From an uncultured bacterium (GTDB taxonomy: Bacteria; Bacteroidota; Bacteroidia; Bacteroidales; Rikenellaceae), in NCBI GenBank assembly GCA_905214725.1, contig CAJMNH010000005.1, positions 124,001 through 188,000 of the forward strand: a stretch of 64,000 nt of DNA, given 5' to 3'. This document shows positions 45,050 to 53,816 of this stretch, one piece after another (position 1 is the stretch's first letter; every line of letters starts with the position of its first letter). The position numbers and the translations under genes were made by a program. Below the pieces are notes generated by a model. That model had not been told where the DNA came from. It saw only the letters and a list, made by a program, of their open reading frames with translations, and did no database searches.

Positions 45050-46498
45050 TCAATACATCGTCATCTCTCCGTCCGACACCATGACGCGCCGGTGTTTCTT
45101 GGAGGGATCCTTCACCCGCACGTAGTCCAGCACGCGCAGGCCGCGTTTCCCCATCGGAATGCCGATTCCCAGATTGAGATTCATGCGCCCCTGTTTGATG
45201 GGAATCCACTGCGCGGTCTTCTTGGTCAGCAGCACGTCGGTGGCGATGTAGAAATTGATCCAGCCCGGATTGAGGTTCAGACCCAGTCCCAAAGCCGTCG
45301 CCTTGTTGTCGATGAACGAATAGCTGCCCGAAAGGCCGAGCCAGCGCAGGGGCTGGAAGTTGACCGAGGCCGTCAGGTTGTGCAGCGCCGTATAGTCGTA
45401 CTTGTGAATCTGGTACAACGCTCCGAATCCGACGCGATGATCCCACAGCCGGTATTCCGCGCCGAGATTTATCGTGTAGTGCAGCATTCGCGTGGCGCTC
45501 TTCTCGTCGACCTTCTCGAAATTCAGCTCTCCGAAGTCGAAATCGATGTCCGCCGCGCCATCCGCATCGACCTGTGCGCCGTTAAACCTCAACGTACGGG
45601 CCACGGAGCCGTGCGCCGAGCTGGCTTTGTTCCATGCGATGAAACCGATGTCGTTGACCGCAGCCGACACCTGCAAATTGGCAATCGGTTCATATGTCGC
45701 ACCGATATCGAACGCCGCGCCGTAACCGGCGGGCTTGAACTTCGCGTCGAAATCCATGTCGTCGAGTTGATAATAATCGCGGTAGACATGATCCTGCCCC
45801 TCTTCATATTTCGTGGGAATGGTCAGCAGATTGCTGTTGACTTCCAGTTCGCCGACGGCCTCGGCATACCACTCGTTCTCGCCGAGCGAAACGTTGAACT
45901 GCGTGAAATAGGCCTTCACACGAGCCAAGCCGACCAGAAATTTCACACGCGCACCGACGTAAACCTTCTCTCCGATCGGAAACGAATAGTTGAATCCCGC
46001 CTCGGCATAGGTGTCCGTGCTCATCCCCAGATTACGGATCTGGGCGCTTTCTCCCGTTTTGAAGAAGTGGAACAGTTCGTAGGGGAACTGCGCCGAAGCG
46101 CTTTCCCGCAGATTGAGGTCGAACGACCAGAAATTCTTGCGGTTGGAGGTATAAGCGCCGAAACCGAAAATATTGATCCGCGCATCGGCGTTGATCAAAT
46201 TGTTCGAATGGAGACCCGACAAGGCGTCGGCGGAAGAGACCGACGGACTGAACATCGTCACCAACTTTCCGTCGCGGCGGAAGAGAATATCGTCAAGCGA
46301 CGTATTGCCGCCCGCCGTAACGGCGATGCCGCCGATCACGGGTATATTGAAATAACCTCGCAGCGGGGCGAATGCGGGGTTCATCTGCGAACGGATCGTC
46401 GTCCCTTCCATGAAATACAAGGTGGGATTTTGCGCCGCTGCACTCGTGCAGACAAGGAGGGCGGCCAACGTATAGAGCAGTTTTTTCATAGCTGTCAT
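45050..46498 (-). CDS. DUF5723-like outer-membrane beta-barrel protein
   Basis: 482 residues (an ATG at 46489 would give 479), with a signal ending TSAAAQ. The rest is a chain of amphipathic beta strands typical of the DUF5723 outer-membrane family: TLYFMEGTTIRSQMNPAFAP, GYFNIPVIGGIAVTAGGN, YAEAGFNYSFPIGEKVYVGARVKFLVGLA, AAFDIGATYEPIANLQVSAAVNDIGF, YTINLGAEYRLWDHRVGFGALYQ. Function of the family is unknown. Its start overlaps the stop of the preceding lipoprotein gene (TAATG), so the two are translated together. Confidence 0.82.
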   Translation of the reverse strand: MTAMKKLLYTLAALLVCTSAAAQNPTLYFMEGTTIRSQMNPAFAPLRGYFNIPVIGGIAVTAGGNTSLDDILFRRDGKLVTMFSPSVSSADALSGLHSNNLINADARINIFGFGAYTSNRKNFWSFDLNLRESASAQFPYELFHFFKTGESAQIRNLGMSTDTYAEAGFNYSFPIGEKVYVGARVKFLVGLARVKAYFTQFNVSLGENEWYAEAVGELEVNSNLLTIPTKYEEGQDHVYRDYYQLDDMDFDAKFKPAGYGAAFDIGATYEPIANLQVSAAVNDIGFIAWNKASSAHGSVARTLRFNGAQVDADGAADIDFDFGELNFEKVDEKSATRMLHYTINLGAEYRLWDHRVGFGALYQIHKYDYTALHNLTASVNFQPLRWLGLSGSYSFIDNKATALGLGLNLNPGWINFYIATDVLLTKKTAQWIPIKQGRMNLNLGIGIPMGKRGLRVLDYVRVKDPSKKHRRVMVSDGEMTMY

Positions 46499-47496
46499 TA
46501 GAAATTGATCGTTAAACCGCCTTTTCTGCGAACCTTCAGATTGATGGTTATTCCCTGTTCGGATTCGAGTGCGCGCTTGGGGTAATATTTTTTCAACTGC
46601 ACGTTCAGGTCGATGTGCGTCTTCTGATCGAAGATGACCGTCAGCGCGTCGGAAGTGATCCGTGTCTCCACGATCTCCGTCGGTGCGGACGCCGCAGGAG
46701 AGACGGTGAACGCCGGAAAACTGAACAGCGTGCGCGTAAAGTCGTCGTCTTGGCTGCCGTCGTTCGTTTCGGCCGCCTTAAAAGCGGGCTCGGCAGAAAA
46801 ACTGAGCGGCAAATCGGTGGCGATATCGCCGAAAAGCGAGAGCGTAGCCTCGGCATCCCGACCTCCGGTAATCATATCGCGCACATTCGACCCGACATCG
46901 ATACGGTCGAGAACGAACGCACGGACACTCATTTTCAGATTCATCGTCAGGTATTCGCGGGCAAAATTCTCGATGTTCTCCCAGATCAGGTCATGCGTCG
47001 CCTGCTGGTTGTAAATGAGTTTGAAGGCCGAAATGTACTCCTCTTCCGGCACATTGGCAGGAAAATATTCAGGCATGAACCGCTCTTTGTAGGAGGCATA
47101 GATCAGTCGGGCGATCTCCTCCAGTTTCTTATACGAAGGGTCGGAGTCGATCTCCGTCATCAACTCCGTCAGCAGACCGTCCGGTCCCGAAAGATAAGCC
47201 TCCTGCTGTTGCGCGCCATTGCCGCCGGTAAGCGTCTCCACGTCGACCGCCTCCGCACCGCCGGGCAGCCGGTTCGGCAACCATACATTGGCTTCGGCCA
47301 GCACGCGGTCCAGATCGTCCTGATCGTTGGTAACGTCCGACACGGAGGCCCTGAGCGTTATCAGCGGACAGGTGAAGACCGAATTTTCGTCTCCGATGCC
47401 GAGATCGTCGGTATCGATGTCCGACAGGTCGTAGCCGTCGTCGATACACAACACCGCAAGCAAGGAAAGCGTGAGAATCGTCAAAATTTTCCTCAT
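46498..47496 (-). CDS. Hypothetical exported protein coupled to DUF5723 barrel
   Basis: 332 residues. N-terminal signal MRKILTILTLSLLAVLC with Cys17, not an ideal lipobox. I do not recognise the rest. It has an acidic start (DDGYDLSDIDTDDLGIGDE), a middle helical region (about 110-190: EEIARLIYASYKERFMPEYF, AFKLIYNQQATHDLIWENIENFAREYL) and a beta-rich C-terminus ending KVRRKGGLTINF. Overlap with the barrel gene suggests they work as a pair at the outer membrane. Confidence 0.75.
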   Translation of the reverse strand: MRKILTILTLSLLAVLCIDDGYDLSDIDTDDLGIGDENSVFTCPLITLRASVSDVTNDQDDLDRVLAEANVWLPNRLPGGAEAVDVETLTGGNGAQQQEAYLSGPDGLLTELMTEIDSDPSYKKLEEIARLIYASYKERFMPEYFPANVPEEEYISAFKLIYNQQATHDLIWENIENFAREYLTMNLKMSVRAFVLDRIDVGSNVRDMITGGRDAEATLSLFGDIATDLPLSFSAEPAFKAAETNDGSQDDDFTRTLFSFPAFTVSPAASAPTEIVETRITSDALTVIFDQKTHIDLNVQLKKYYPKRALESEQGITINLKVRRKGGLTINF

Positions 47497-47524
47497 ATTG
47501 TGTTGTGTTTAAAGTATTATGCGG

Positions 47525-47532
47525 CAAAGATA
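47525..47532 (-). promoter_or_regulatory. -7 element of the barrel operon
   Basis: TATCTTTG on the minus strand, 29 bases before the start codon. No TTG stands at the usual distance. Confidence 0.45.
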
Positions 47533-47643
47533 TAAATTTTTATCTCATAATTTCAGAACTCTTTGAACGTTTCCGAAAAACAAAAAGATTCGGCTGCCCC
47601 GAACGCAGGGAACGACGGCGAAAAACGAAGGGAAGAATACGGC

Positions 47644-47673
47644 AAAGCGGGATCGGTCGGCCGATCCCGCTTT
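47644..47673 (-). terminator. Terminator of DeoR-family gene
   Basis: Arms AAAGCGGGATCGG and CCGATCCCGCTTT (13 pairs, loop TCGG), 32 bases past the regulator's stop. Confidence 0.7.
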
Positions 47674-47704
47674 CGATTCATGCCGGAGGATGTTCCGGTA
47701 TTTC

Positions 47705-48475
47705 TTAATTCACCTCCACCACAGTCACTTCGATTCCCTGACTGCGAAGCTGGGCGAGGGTGTGGGGCGAAATGTTGCTGTCGGTGATGATCTGGTCGAC
47801 ATCGTCCAGATCGCAGATTTTGCTGAAACCGCGACGGCCGAATTTCGAACTGTCGGCCAGCACGATCGTCTTCTGTGCGGTGCGGATCATGGCGCGATTG
47901 AGACCCGCCTCCATCAGGTTGGTCGTCGAGAGTCCGTATTCGAAATCGATGCCGTCCACACCCAGATAGAGCTTGCTGCACGAGAAATCCTGCAACATCC
48001 GCTCGGCGTAGACGCCTACGGCCGAGACCGAGGTATTGCGCACCATGCCGCCCAATTGCACCACATCGACGTTCTGGTCGCGCGTAAGAATCGGGACGAC
48101 GTTGATCGCCGAGGTAATCACCGTCAAGCGGCCCTGCGCCTTGATTTCGCGCGCGAGAAAGAGCATCGTCGTTCCCGAAGCGATGAGGATCGAATCGTCG
48201 GGAGTGACGAGCGAAGCCGCGCGGATGCCGATGGCGCGCTTCTCGGCGGCATTGTGCTTCTCCTTTTCGTTGACCGGACGGTCGTTGATATAGGGATTGA
48301 TCAGAATGGCGCTGCCGTGGGCGCGGTAGAGCATCTTTTTCTCTTCAAGCAGCGTGAGATCCTTGCGGACGGTCACCTCCGACACCTTGAGCCGTTCGGC
48401 CAAGGCGGCGACGCTTACCGAACCCTGTTGTTGCAAGAGGTCCATGATGAAATCATGTCTTTCGGCCAATGTCAT
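47705..48475 (-). CDS. DeoR/GlpR-family transcriptional regulator
   Basis: 256 residues. The N-terminal winged helix is ERHDFIMDLLQQQGSVSVAALAERLKVSEVTVRKDLTLLEEKKMLYRAHGSA, the DeoR signature. The C-terminal sensor (about 75-235) has SILIASGTTMLFLAREI, VVQLGGMVRNTSVSAVG, LYLGVDGIDFEYGLSTTN and KTIVLADSSKFGRRGF, the isomerase-like fold that binds sugar phosphates. It is divergent from a GlpT-type transporter, so glycerol 3-phosphate or a related organophosphate is a likely effector. Its own promoter is a full consensus. Confidence 0.93.
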   Translation of the reverse strand: MTLAERHDFIMDLLQQQGSVSVAALAERLKVSEVTVRKDLTLLEEKKMLYRAHGSAILINPYINDRPVNEKEKHNAAEKRAIGIRAASLVTPDDSILIASGTTMLFLAREIKAQGRLTVITSAINVVPILTRDQNVDVVQLGGMVRNTSVSAVGVYAERMLQDFSCSKLYLGVDGIDFEYGLSTTNLMEAGLNRAMIRTAQKTIVLADSSKFGRRGFSKICDLDDVDQIITDSNISPHTLAQLRSQGIEVTVVEVN

Positions 48476-48503
48476 AATCGTGTCGTATAGATGTATATTT
48501 GAA

Positions 48504-48534
48504 CAAAAATAGTATTTTTTTCAGAATCGGTCAA
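48504..48534 (-). promoter_or_regulatory. Promoter of DeoR-family gene
   Basis: Minus strand: TTG (48534-48532), 20 bases, TATTTTTG (48511-48504). Full match to the consensus. Confidence 0.75.
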
Positions 48535-48763
48535 ACAAATTCCGAAATAGTTGTAATTCCGCTCCCCGTCTCCTCCGCTCGGCATCGACTGCCGGCAGGT
48601 TTCCGCCGTATACGCCGACGGGCGCACGAAGGCCTGCCCGATCGTGCTCCGTCCGACGAGGACGACGCATGCCCGAAATCCGAAGCACGGAGCGGTTCCC
48701 GCTTCCGATCAGTCGAAAACGCAACAAAAGAGAACTGCGGATTGTTTTTTATTACGCTCTGGA

Positions 48764-48794
48764 TTGACAAGATCGAAAGAATTGATTACCTTTG
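48764..48794 (+). promoter_or_regulatory. Promoter of GlpT-like transporter gene
   Basis: TTG (48764-48766), 20 bases, TACCTTTG (48787-48794), full consensus. The start codon is 75 bases downstream. The 230 bases between this and the divergent promoter hold no gene or clear repeat. Confidence 0.75.
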
Positions 48795-48868
48795 TTCTCC
48801 AACTACTGTAAAACCGACGGTGAGCCACACGTTGACGGCCCGCCGTAAACCGAAAACTTGATTTCATC

Positions 48869-50230
48869 ATGCAAAGTTTTACTCCCGAAGTGCAGCGCCG
48901 CTTCAAATACTGGCAGATGCGCACGCTCATCGCCACGATGATCGGCTATGCGCTGTTCTATTTCGTACGCAAGAACTTTTCACTGGCCATGCCGGGGCTG
49001 GAGGCCGATCTGGGCATCTCGAAGACCAGTCTGGGCATCTTTTTGACGCTCAACGGGCTGGTCTACGGCCTTTCGCGTTTTGTCAACGGCATATTGGCCG
49101 ACAAGCTCAACGCCCGTTTCTTCATGGCCACGGGTCTGGCGCTTTGCGCGCTGGCCAATTTCGCCTTCGGGTTCGGCGTCGATGTGAGCGAATGGATCAC
49201 CGGCGAGAGCTCCGGGTCGCAGTTCAACAACACGCTGATCCTCTTCATGGGGGTCATGTGGGTCGTCAACGGCATGTTGCAGGGAACGGGCTTTCCTCCC
49301 TGCGCGCGGCTGCTCACCCACTGGATTCCTCCCAAGGAGCTGGCCACGAAGATGTCGGTGTGGAACACCTCGCACTCGATCGGCGCCGGTCTGGTGGTGA
49401 TCCTCTGCGGTTACATCATGAGCCATATGGGTGCAGGCGAGAACCATGTCGGGGCATGGCGCTGGTGCTTCTGGATTCCGGCCGGCATCTCGTTCGCCGG
49501 CGCAATCGGACTCTTCGTCACGCTGCGCGACACGCCGACCTCGGTGGGACTGCCCGAACTGCCCGGCACCGAAAGCAAAAAATCCGAAGACGGCAAGTCG
49601 GCCGCCGACAAGGCGTTCCTGCGCCGCATGGTCTTCGGCAATCCGCTGATCTGGATTCTGGCCTTCGCCAATTTCTTCGTCTACATCGTCCGCTTCTCGG
49701 TGCTCGACTGGGGCCCCACGCTGCTGAGCCAGTCCAAGGGGGTCAGCATGAGCCATGCCGGCTGGCTGGTGGCGATGTTCGAGATCGCCGGCATCGTCGG
49801 GATGCTGGTGGCCGGCTGGGCGACCGACAAATTCCTCGGCGGACGTGCGCACCGCACCTGCGTCTTCTGCATGGCGGGCGCTGCCCTGTTCATCTTCCTC
49901 TTCTGGCAATTGCCCGTCGGCGCACCGCTGTGGCTGACGTTCCTTTTCCTGATGATGGCCGGTTTCTGCATCTACGGTCCGCAGGCGCTCATCGGCATCG
50001 CCGCTGCGCAGCAGGCCACGAAGAAGGCGGCCGCCACGGCCAACGGCTTCACCGGTCTGTTCGGCTACGCCTCGACGATCGTTTCGGGCGCCGGACTGGG
50101 ATATCTGGCCCAGCACTACGGTTGGAACTACGCCTACATCGCCATGATCGCCATGGCGCTCATCGGCATGGTCGTTTTTCTGCTGATGTGGGGCGCCAAA
50201 CGCGACGGTTACGAAACGGAGGCGGAGTAA
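48869..50230 (+). CDS. glpT: GlpT/UhpT family organophosphate:phosphate antiporter
   Basis: 453 residues, twelve membrane segments, major facilitator fold. FKYWQMRTLIATMIGYALFYFVRKNFSLAMPGL matches the N-terminal region of GlpT, with the RKNF and substrate-site Arg; GFPPCARLLTHWIPPKELATKMSVWNTSHSIGAGL is the other family signature. Members swap sn-glycerol 3-phosphate or hexose phosphate for phosphate across the inner membrane. The divergent DeoR/GlpR-like regulator supports a glycerol 3-phosphate role. It would take up the product of the GDPD lipoprotein at the left edge of the window. Confidence 0.9.
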   Translation: MQSFTPEVQRRFKYWQMRTLIATMIGYALFYFVRKNFSLAMPGLEADLGISKTSLGIFLTLNGLVYGLSRFVNGILADKLNARFFMATGLALCALANFAFGFGVDVSEWITGESSGSQFNNTLILFMGVMWVVNGMLQGTGFPPCARLLTHWIPPKELATKMSVWNTSHSIGAGLVVILCGYIMSHMGAGENHVGAWRWCFWIPAGISFAGAIGLFVTLRDTPTSVGLPELPGTESKKSEDGKSAADKAFLRRMVFGNPLIWILAFANFFVYIVRFSVLDWGPTLLSQSKGVSMSHAGWLVAMFEIAGIVGMLVAGWATDKFLGGRAHRTCVFCMAGAALFIFLFWQLPVGAPLWLTFLFLMMAGFCIYGPQALIGIAAAQQATKKAAATANGFTGLFGYASTIVSGAGLGYLAQHYGWNYAYIAMIAMALIGMVVFLLMWGAKRDGYETEAE

Positions 50231-50250
50231 CGGATATTCCGACTTTACGG

Positions 50251-50286
50251 AAGCGGCCCCGTATCGTCGGGGCCGCTTTTATTTTT
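50251..50286 (+). terminator. Terminator after glpT-like gene
   Basis: Arms AAGCGGCCCC and GGGGCCGCTT (eight-base loop) followed by TTATTTTT. Confidence 0.88.
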
Positions 50287-50337
50287 GCCGTTTTCACGGA
50301 GCAAAAGGAGAAGCTCGGATAAAAATTCCGATAATAA

Positions 50338-50385
50338 TTGGGGAAACAAATTCTTTTTTCTATATTTGCACAAACGTTTGTGCAA
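50338..50385 (+). promoter_or_regulatory. Promoter with perfect palindromic LacI-type operator, nucleoside hydrolase
   Basis: TTG (50338-50340), 20 bases, TATATTTG (50361-50368). The operator TTGCACAAACGTTTGTGCAA (50366-50385) is a perfect 20-base palindrome overlapping the -7 element. It differs by one base from the site at 17675-17694 and stands in the same position. No LacI-family gene is in the window, so the repressor must be encoded elsewhere. Confidence 0.88.
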
Positions 50386-50499
50386 GCTGAATACGCCCCT
50401 TAGCCACCGACAGAGAACCGCTTTTTCGGAAACCCGACCGGCAGGGCAAAGACGGTGAGCGCATTCATACCGATCCGAAAAACCTTAAACGACTGAACT

Positions 50500-51525
50500 A
50501 TGAAAAAATTGATGCTGATGCTGACGGTGGCGGGCCTGTGCGGTTCGTGGAGCGCAGCGGCGCGCGACGGCGGGAACGCTGCGACTCCCGTTATTTTCGA
50601 GACCGATATGGGCAACGACGTGGACGACGCACTGGCGCTCGATCTGCTCTACAAAGGAACGGACGCCGGCCACATCCGGCTGATCGGCGTAAGCCTGAAC
50701 AAACGGAGCCCGACCTCCTTCGAGTTCATCGATCTGATGAATACATGGTACGGCTATCCCGAGATTCCGATCGCCTACACGCCTCAGGCCGTGGACAACA
50801 AGGACGCCGATTATACGACGCCCGTCTGCGAATTGAAGGCTTCCGACGGAAAGCCGCTCTTCAAGCGCAGCCGCAAGCCCGGCAGCTGGGAGGAGCCGGT
50901 GGCGATGTACCGCCGGTTGTTGGCGGCGGAGCCCGACAACTCGGTGGTGGTGATCTCCGTAGGATTCTCGGGCAATCTCTCTGCATTGCTCGCCAGCGGC
51001 GCCGACGACGTATCGCCGCTCACAGGGCGAGAACTGGTGGCGCGCAAAGTGAAGTATTTCTCGGTGATGGCCGGCAGTTTCGGGGTAAAGAAGCGCGCCG
51101 AGTACAACGTCGTCAACGATATTCCGGCGGCGCGAAAGTTCTTTGCCGAATGTCCGTCGCCGATCGTGCTGACCCCCTTCGAAATCGGCAAGCAGGTCGT
51201 CTATCCGGGCCGCAGCATCGCCGAGGATTTCGGCTGGACCGAACGTCATCCGATGGTCGAGGCCTACAAAGCCTACCACAAGATGCCCTACGACCGTCCG
51301 ACGTGGGACGTGATCGCAACCTATTACGTGCTGCCTCACGAGCCGTCGTCGCTCACGCTCAGCATCCCCGGACGTATCACGGTCGACGAACAGGGATTCA
51401 TCTATTTCACACCCGATAAGCAGGGACTGCACCGCTATCTGACGGCTTCCGACCGGCAGGCGGGCATGATCCTCGGCTATTTCCTGCGGGCATTGCCGGA
51501 GCGACCCGCCCGCTACGTGCGGTAA
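50500..51525 (+). CDS. Exported nucleoside hydrolase (IunH family)
   Basis: 341 residues with a signal peptide (about 1-21, WSAAARDG). The mature start VIFETDMGNDVDDALALDLLY is the calcium-binding Asp cluster of inosine-uridine nucleoside hydrolases (D-x-G-x-D-x-DD). VVVISVGFSGNLSALL corresponds to the central strand with the active-site Asn, and TWDVIATYYV to the C-terminal WD motif where Asp or His completes the site. The enzyme splits nucleosides into base and ribose. Export means it acts outside the cytoplasm. It is transcribed alone from a promoter shared in form with the phosphoesterase operon. Confidence 0.88.
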   Translation: MKKLMLMLTVAGLCGSWSAAARDGGNAATPVIFETDMGNDVDDALALDLLYKGTDAGHIRLIGVSLNKRSPTSFEFIDLMNTWYGYPEIPIAYTPQAVDNKDADYTTPVCELKASDGKPLFKRSRKPGSWEEPVAMYRRLLAAEPDNSVVVISVGFSGNLSALLASGADDVSPLTGRELVARKVKYFSVMAGSFGVKKRAEYNVVNDIPAARKFFAECPSPIVLTPFEIGKQVVYPGRSIAEDFGWTERHPMVEAYKAYHKMPYDRPTWDVIATYYVLPHEPSSLTLSIPGRITVDEQGFIYFTPDKQGLHRYLTASDRQAGMILGYFLRALPERPARYVR

Positions 51526-51535
51526 ACGACGCATG

Positions 51536-51573
51536 AAAAAGAACGGCCCGATAAAAATCGGGCCGTTCTTTTT
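51536..51573. terminator. Bidirectional terminator after nucleoside hydrolase
   Basis: Seventeen-pair perfect stem (51536-51552 with 51557-51573, loop AAAA) with A and T tracts on both ends, between convergent genes. Confidence 0.92.
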
Positions 51574-51625
51574 CCGTTTCGGATCGGTGCGGAAGCCTAT
51601 GGCGGTCTACGAGCGGTCTCAGCCC

Positions 51626-52264
51626 TTACGCATCGAAAACATGCAGCTTTTTACGGATGAACTCCTCGGCGAAGGCGGCCGTGCCGTCAATGCCGAGCAC
51701 CGAAGAGTCGATGCAGAGATGATAGGTCGCGGCGACGCCCCACGTACGGTTGCTGTAATAATTGTAGTATTCGGCGCGCTTCTCGTCGGTCGAATCCATC
51801 AGTTGTTCGGCGGCTTCGCGCGTAAGTTGCCGCGTGCGGACGAGCCGTGCGATACGATCTTCGCGCGAGGCCGAGATAAAGAGATTGACGCAGTGCGGAT
51901 GTTCGCGCAGAATATAATCGGCGCAGCGTCCCACGAAGATGCACGACTCACGTTCGGCCAGCTGCCGGATCACGTCGCTCTGCATTTTGAACAGGGCGTC
52001 GTGGCTCAGCGGATTGTTGTAGATCGCGTCGTCGCCGGCGAAAGGGCTGCGGAGATAACCGAGCAGGGTGGCGAAGAAGCCCTTGTCGGGTTTCTCGTCG
52101 GCCTTTTCGAAAAACTCCTGACCGAAGCCGCTGTGTTCGGCGGCCATCCTGATGAGCCGTTTGTCATAGACCGGAATGCCTAAATTTCGGGCCAGACGTT
52201 CGCCGACGGCCTTGCCGCCGCTGCCGAGCTGTCGTCCGATGTTGATGACGAATTTTTCATTCAT
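51626..52264 (-). CDS. Cytidylate kinase-like family protein
   Basis: 212 residues. FVINIGRQLGSGGKAVGERLARNLGIPVYDKRLI is the P-loop opening of the Cytidylate_kin2 family (GSGGK), followed by SCIFVGRCADYILREHPHCVNLFISASREDRIARLV, the lid region with Arg residues. These are P-loop nucleotide kinase relatives, found in many Bacteroidota, whose substrate is mostly unproven. Its start overlaps the stop of the MATE gene by a few bases, so they are cotranscribed. Confidence 0.85.
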   Translation of the reverse strand: MNEKFVINIGRQLGSGGKAVGERLARNLGIPVYDKRLIRMAAEHSGFGQEFFEKADEKPDKGFFATLLGYLRSPFAGDDAIYNNPLSHDALFKMQSDVIRQLAERESCIFVGRCADYILREHPHCVNLFISASREDRIARLVRTRQLTREAAEQLMDSTDEKRAEYYNYYSNRTWGVAATYHLCIDSSVLGIDGTAAFAEEFIRKKLHVFDA

Positions 52265-53654
52265 GGTAGGTATGGGTTTTAACCTGCATTTGTTTGCGGA
52301 ATTTGCGCAGTTCGCGGATCAGCATGAAAGCGGCGATGAGCGACGCCAGAAAATCCGACAGCGGCATGCTGCACCACACGCCCCAGCTCCCGTCATATCC
52401 CAGATCGGCGAAGATGCGGGGCAGGAAGATCAGTCCGGGCAGCAGGAAAAGCAACTGCCGTGACAGCGACAGGAAAATCGCCTTGGGAGCCATGCCGATA
52501 CTCTGAAAAAAGTTGGTCGCCACCATCTGGAATCCGATGATCGGGAAGCAGAAAAAGACGATGCGCATTCCCTCGGCCGAGAGCCGGATCAGCTCTTCGT
52601 CGGTCGTAAAGACCCCTACGGCCCAATGGGGCATCAGTTCGCCCAGCAGGAATCCGGCCGTGGTAACGCACGTCGCGCCGATAACGGTGAGTTTCAGCAC
52701 ACGCATCAGACGGTCGAACTGCCGCGCGCCGAAATTGTAACCCGCAATGGGTTGCATCCCCTGATTGAGCCCCATGACGATCATCACGAAGAAGAATCCG
52801 AGCCGGTTGACGATGCCGTAGGCGCCGATCATCAGGTCGCCGCCGTGCTCCTTCAACCCTTTGTTGATGAGAATCACGATGAAGCAGGCGGTCACGTTCA
52901 TCAGAAAAGGCGACATGCCGATAGCGAGGATGTCCCTGATGATCCGCTTGCGCAGGCGGTAGATGCCCTTGTGAAAGTATATCAGCTCGCTCCGGTCGGA
53001 AAGCAGCCTGAACTGCCAGACGAGCGAGATGACCTGCGCCAGCACCGTCGCGATGGCCGCGCCGCGAATGCCCCAACCGAAGCCGTAGATGAAGAGTGGA
53101 TCGAGAATCGTGTTGATGACGACGGTGTTGATCGTCGCATACATCGATTTGCGCGGGTGACCCGCCGAACGCAGTACGGAATTCAGACCCAAATACATGT
53201 GCGTCACGACGTTGCCCATCAGAATGATCGACATGTAATCATGGGCGTAGCCGATCGTCGCCTCGCTCGCCCCGAAAAAGTAGAGAATCGGATCGAGAAA
53301 AAGCAGCGTGACAAATCCGAATCCGAGCCCGATGATAAGATTGAGCACCACGACGTTGCCCAGTATGTATTGGGCCGAAGCGTAGTCTTTCTGCCCGAGC
53401 CGCATTGAAATGAGCGTGGCGGCGCCGACGCCCACCAGCGATCCGAACGCCGCGGCGAGGTTCATCAGCGGAAAAGTAAGCGCAAGCCCCGAAATGGCCA
53501 TCGGGCCTACTCCCAGACCGATGAAAATGCTGTCCACCATGTTGTACAGCGACGAAGCCGTCATGGCGATAATGGCCGGTACGGAGTACTGGATCAACAG
53601 TTTGCGGATACGTTCCGTTCCGAGTTCGGTGGCTGCTCCTTTGATGGCTGTCAT
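52257..53654 (-). CDS. MATE family multidrug/metabolite exporter
   Basis: 465 residues from the ATG at 53654 (MTAIKGAATELGTERIRKLL). The frame stays open to 54440, but that part is antisense to the cysteine synthase gene and lies upstream of the promoter, so it is rejected. Twelve membrane segments in two MATE halves: YSVPAIIAMTASSLYNMVDSIFIG, VGAATLISMRLGQKDY, GLNSVLRSAGHPRKSMYATI, then MGLNQGMQPIAGYNFGARQFDRL. Such proteins export cationic compounds using Na+ or H+ gradients. The substrate is unknown. Confidence 0.92.
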   Translation of the reverse strand: MTAIKGAATELGTERIRKLLIQYSVPAIIAMTASSLYNMVDSIFIGLGVGPMAISGLALTFPLMNLAAAFGSLVGVGAATLISMRLGQKDYASAQYILGNVVVLNLIIGLGFGFVTLLFLDPILYFFGASEATIGYAHDYMSIILMGNVVTHMYLGLNSVLRSAGHPRKSMYATINTVVINTILDPLFIYGFGWGIRGAAIATVLAQVISLVWQFRLLSDRSELIYFHKGIYRLRKRIIRDILAIGMSPFLMNVTACFIVILINKGLKEHGGDLMIGAYGIVNRLGFFFVMIVMGLNQGMQPIAGYNFGARQFDRLMRVLKLTVIGATCVTTAGFLLGELMPHWAVGVFTTDEELIRLSAEGMRIVFFCFPIIGFQMVATNFFQSIGMAPKAIFLSLSRQLLFLLPGLIFLPRIFADLGYDGSWGVWCSMPLSDFLASLIAAFMLIRELRKFRKQMQVKTHTYHE

Positions 53655-53722
53655 AAATGCAATGAGATCGTTAGCGGCTTGCCGGAGGCCCGCGACGGCG
53701 GGTGCGACGTAGATTCCTTCGG

Positions 53723-53730
53723 CAAAGATA
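53723..53730 (-). promoter_or_regulatory. -7 element of the MATE/cytidylate kinase-like operon
   Basis: TATCTTTG on the minus strand, 69 bases before the start codon; no TTG at the normal distance. Confidence 0.45.
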
Positions 53731-53786
53731 CGAATAATATTCCTTATATTTTTCGCAGGAATAGGGTTTCGGTTCGGGAAAAATCG

Positions 53787-53794
53787 TAACTTTG
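53787..53794 (+). promoter_or_regulatory. -7 element of the cysteine synthase operon
   Basis: TAACTTTG, 23 bases before the start codon; the -33 element is poor. Confidence 0.45.
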
Positions 53795-53816
53795 TTCGCG
53801 ATAGAAAATAGACGAT

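Noticed and set aside
47705..48475. DeoR-family regulator as the protein that binds the 20-base palindromes
   Set aside because: Palindromes with a central CpG and CAAACGTTTG core are typical of LacI-family proteins, and the DeoR gene is coupled to a GlpT-like transporter instead.
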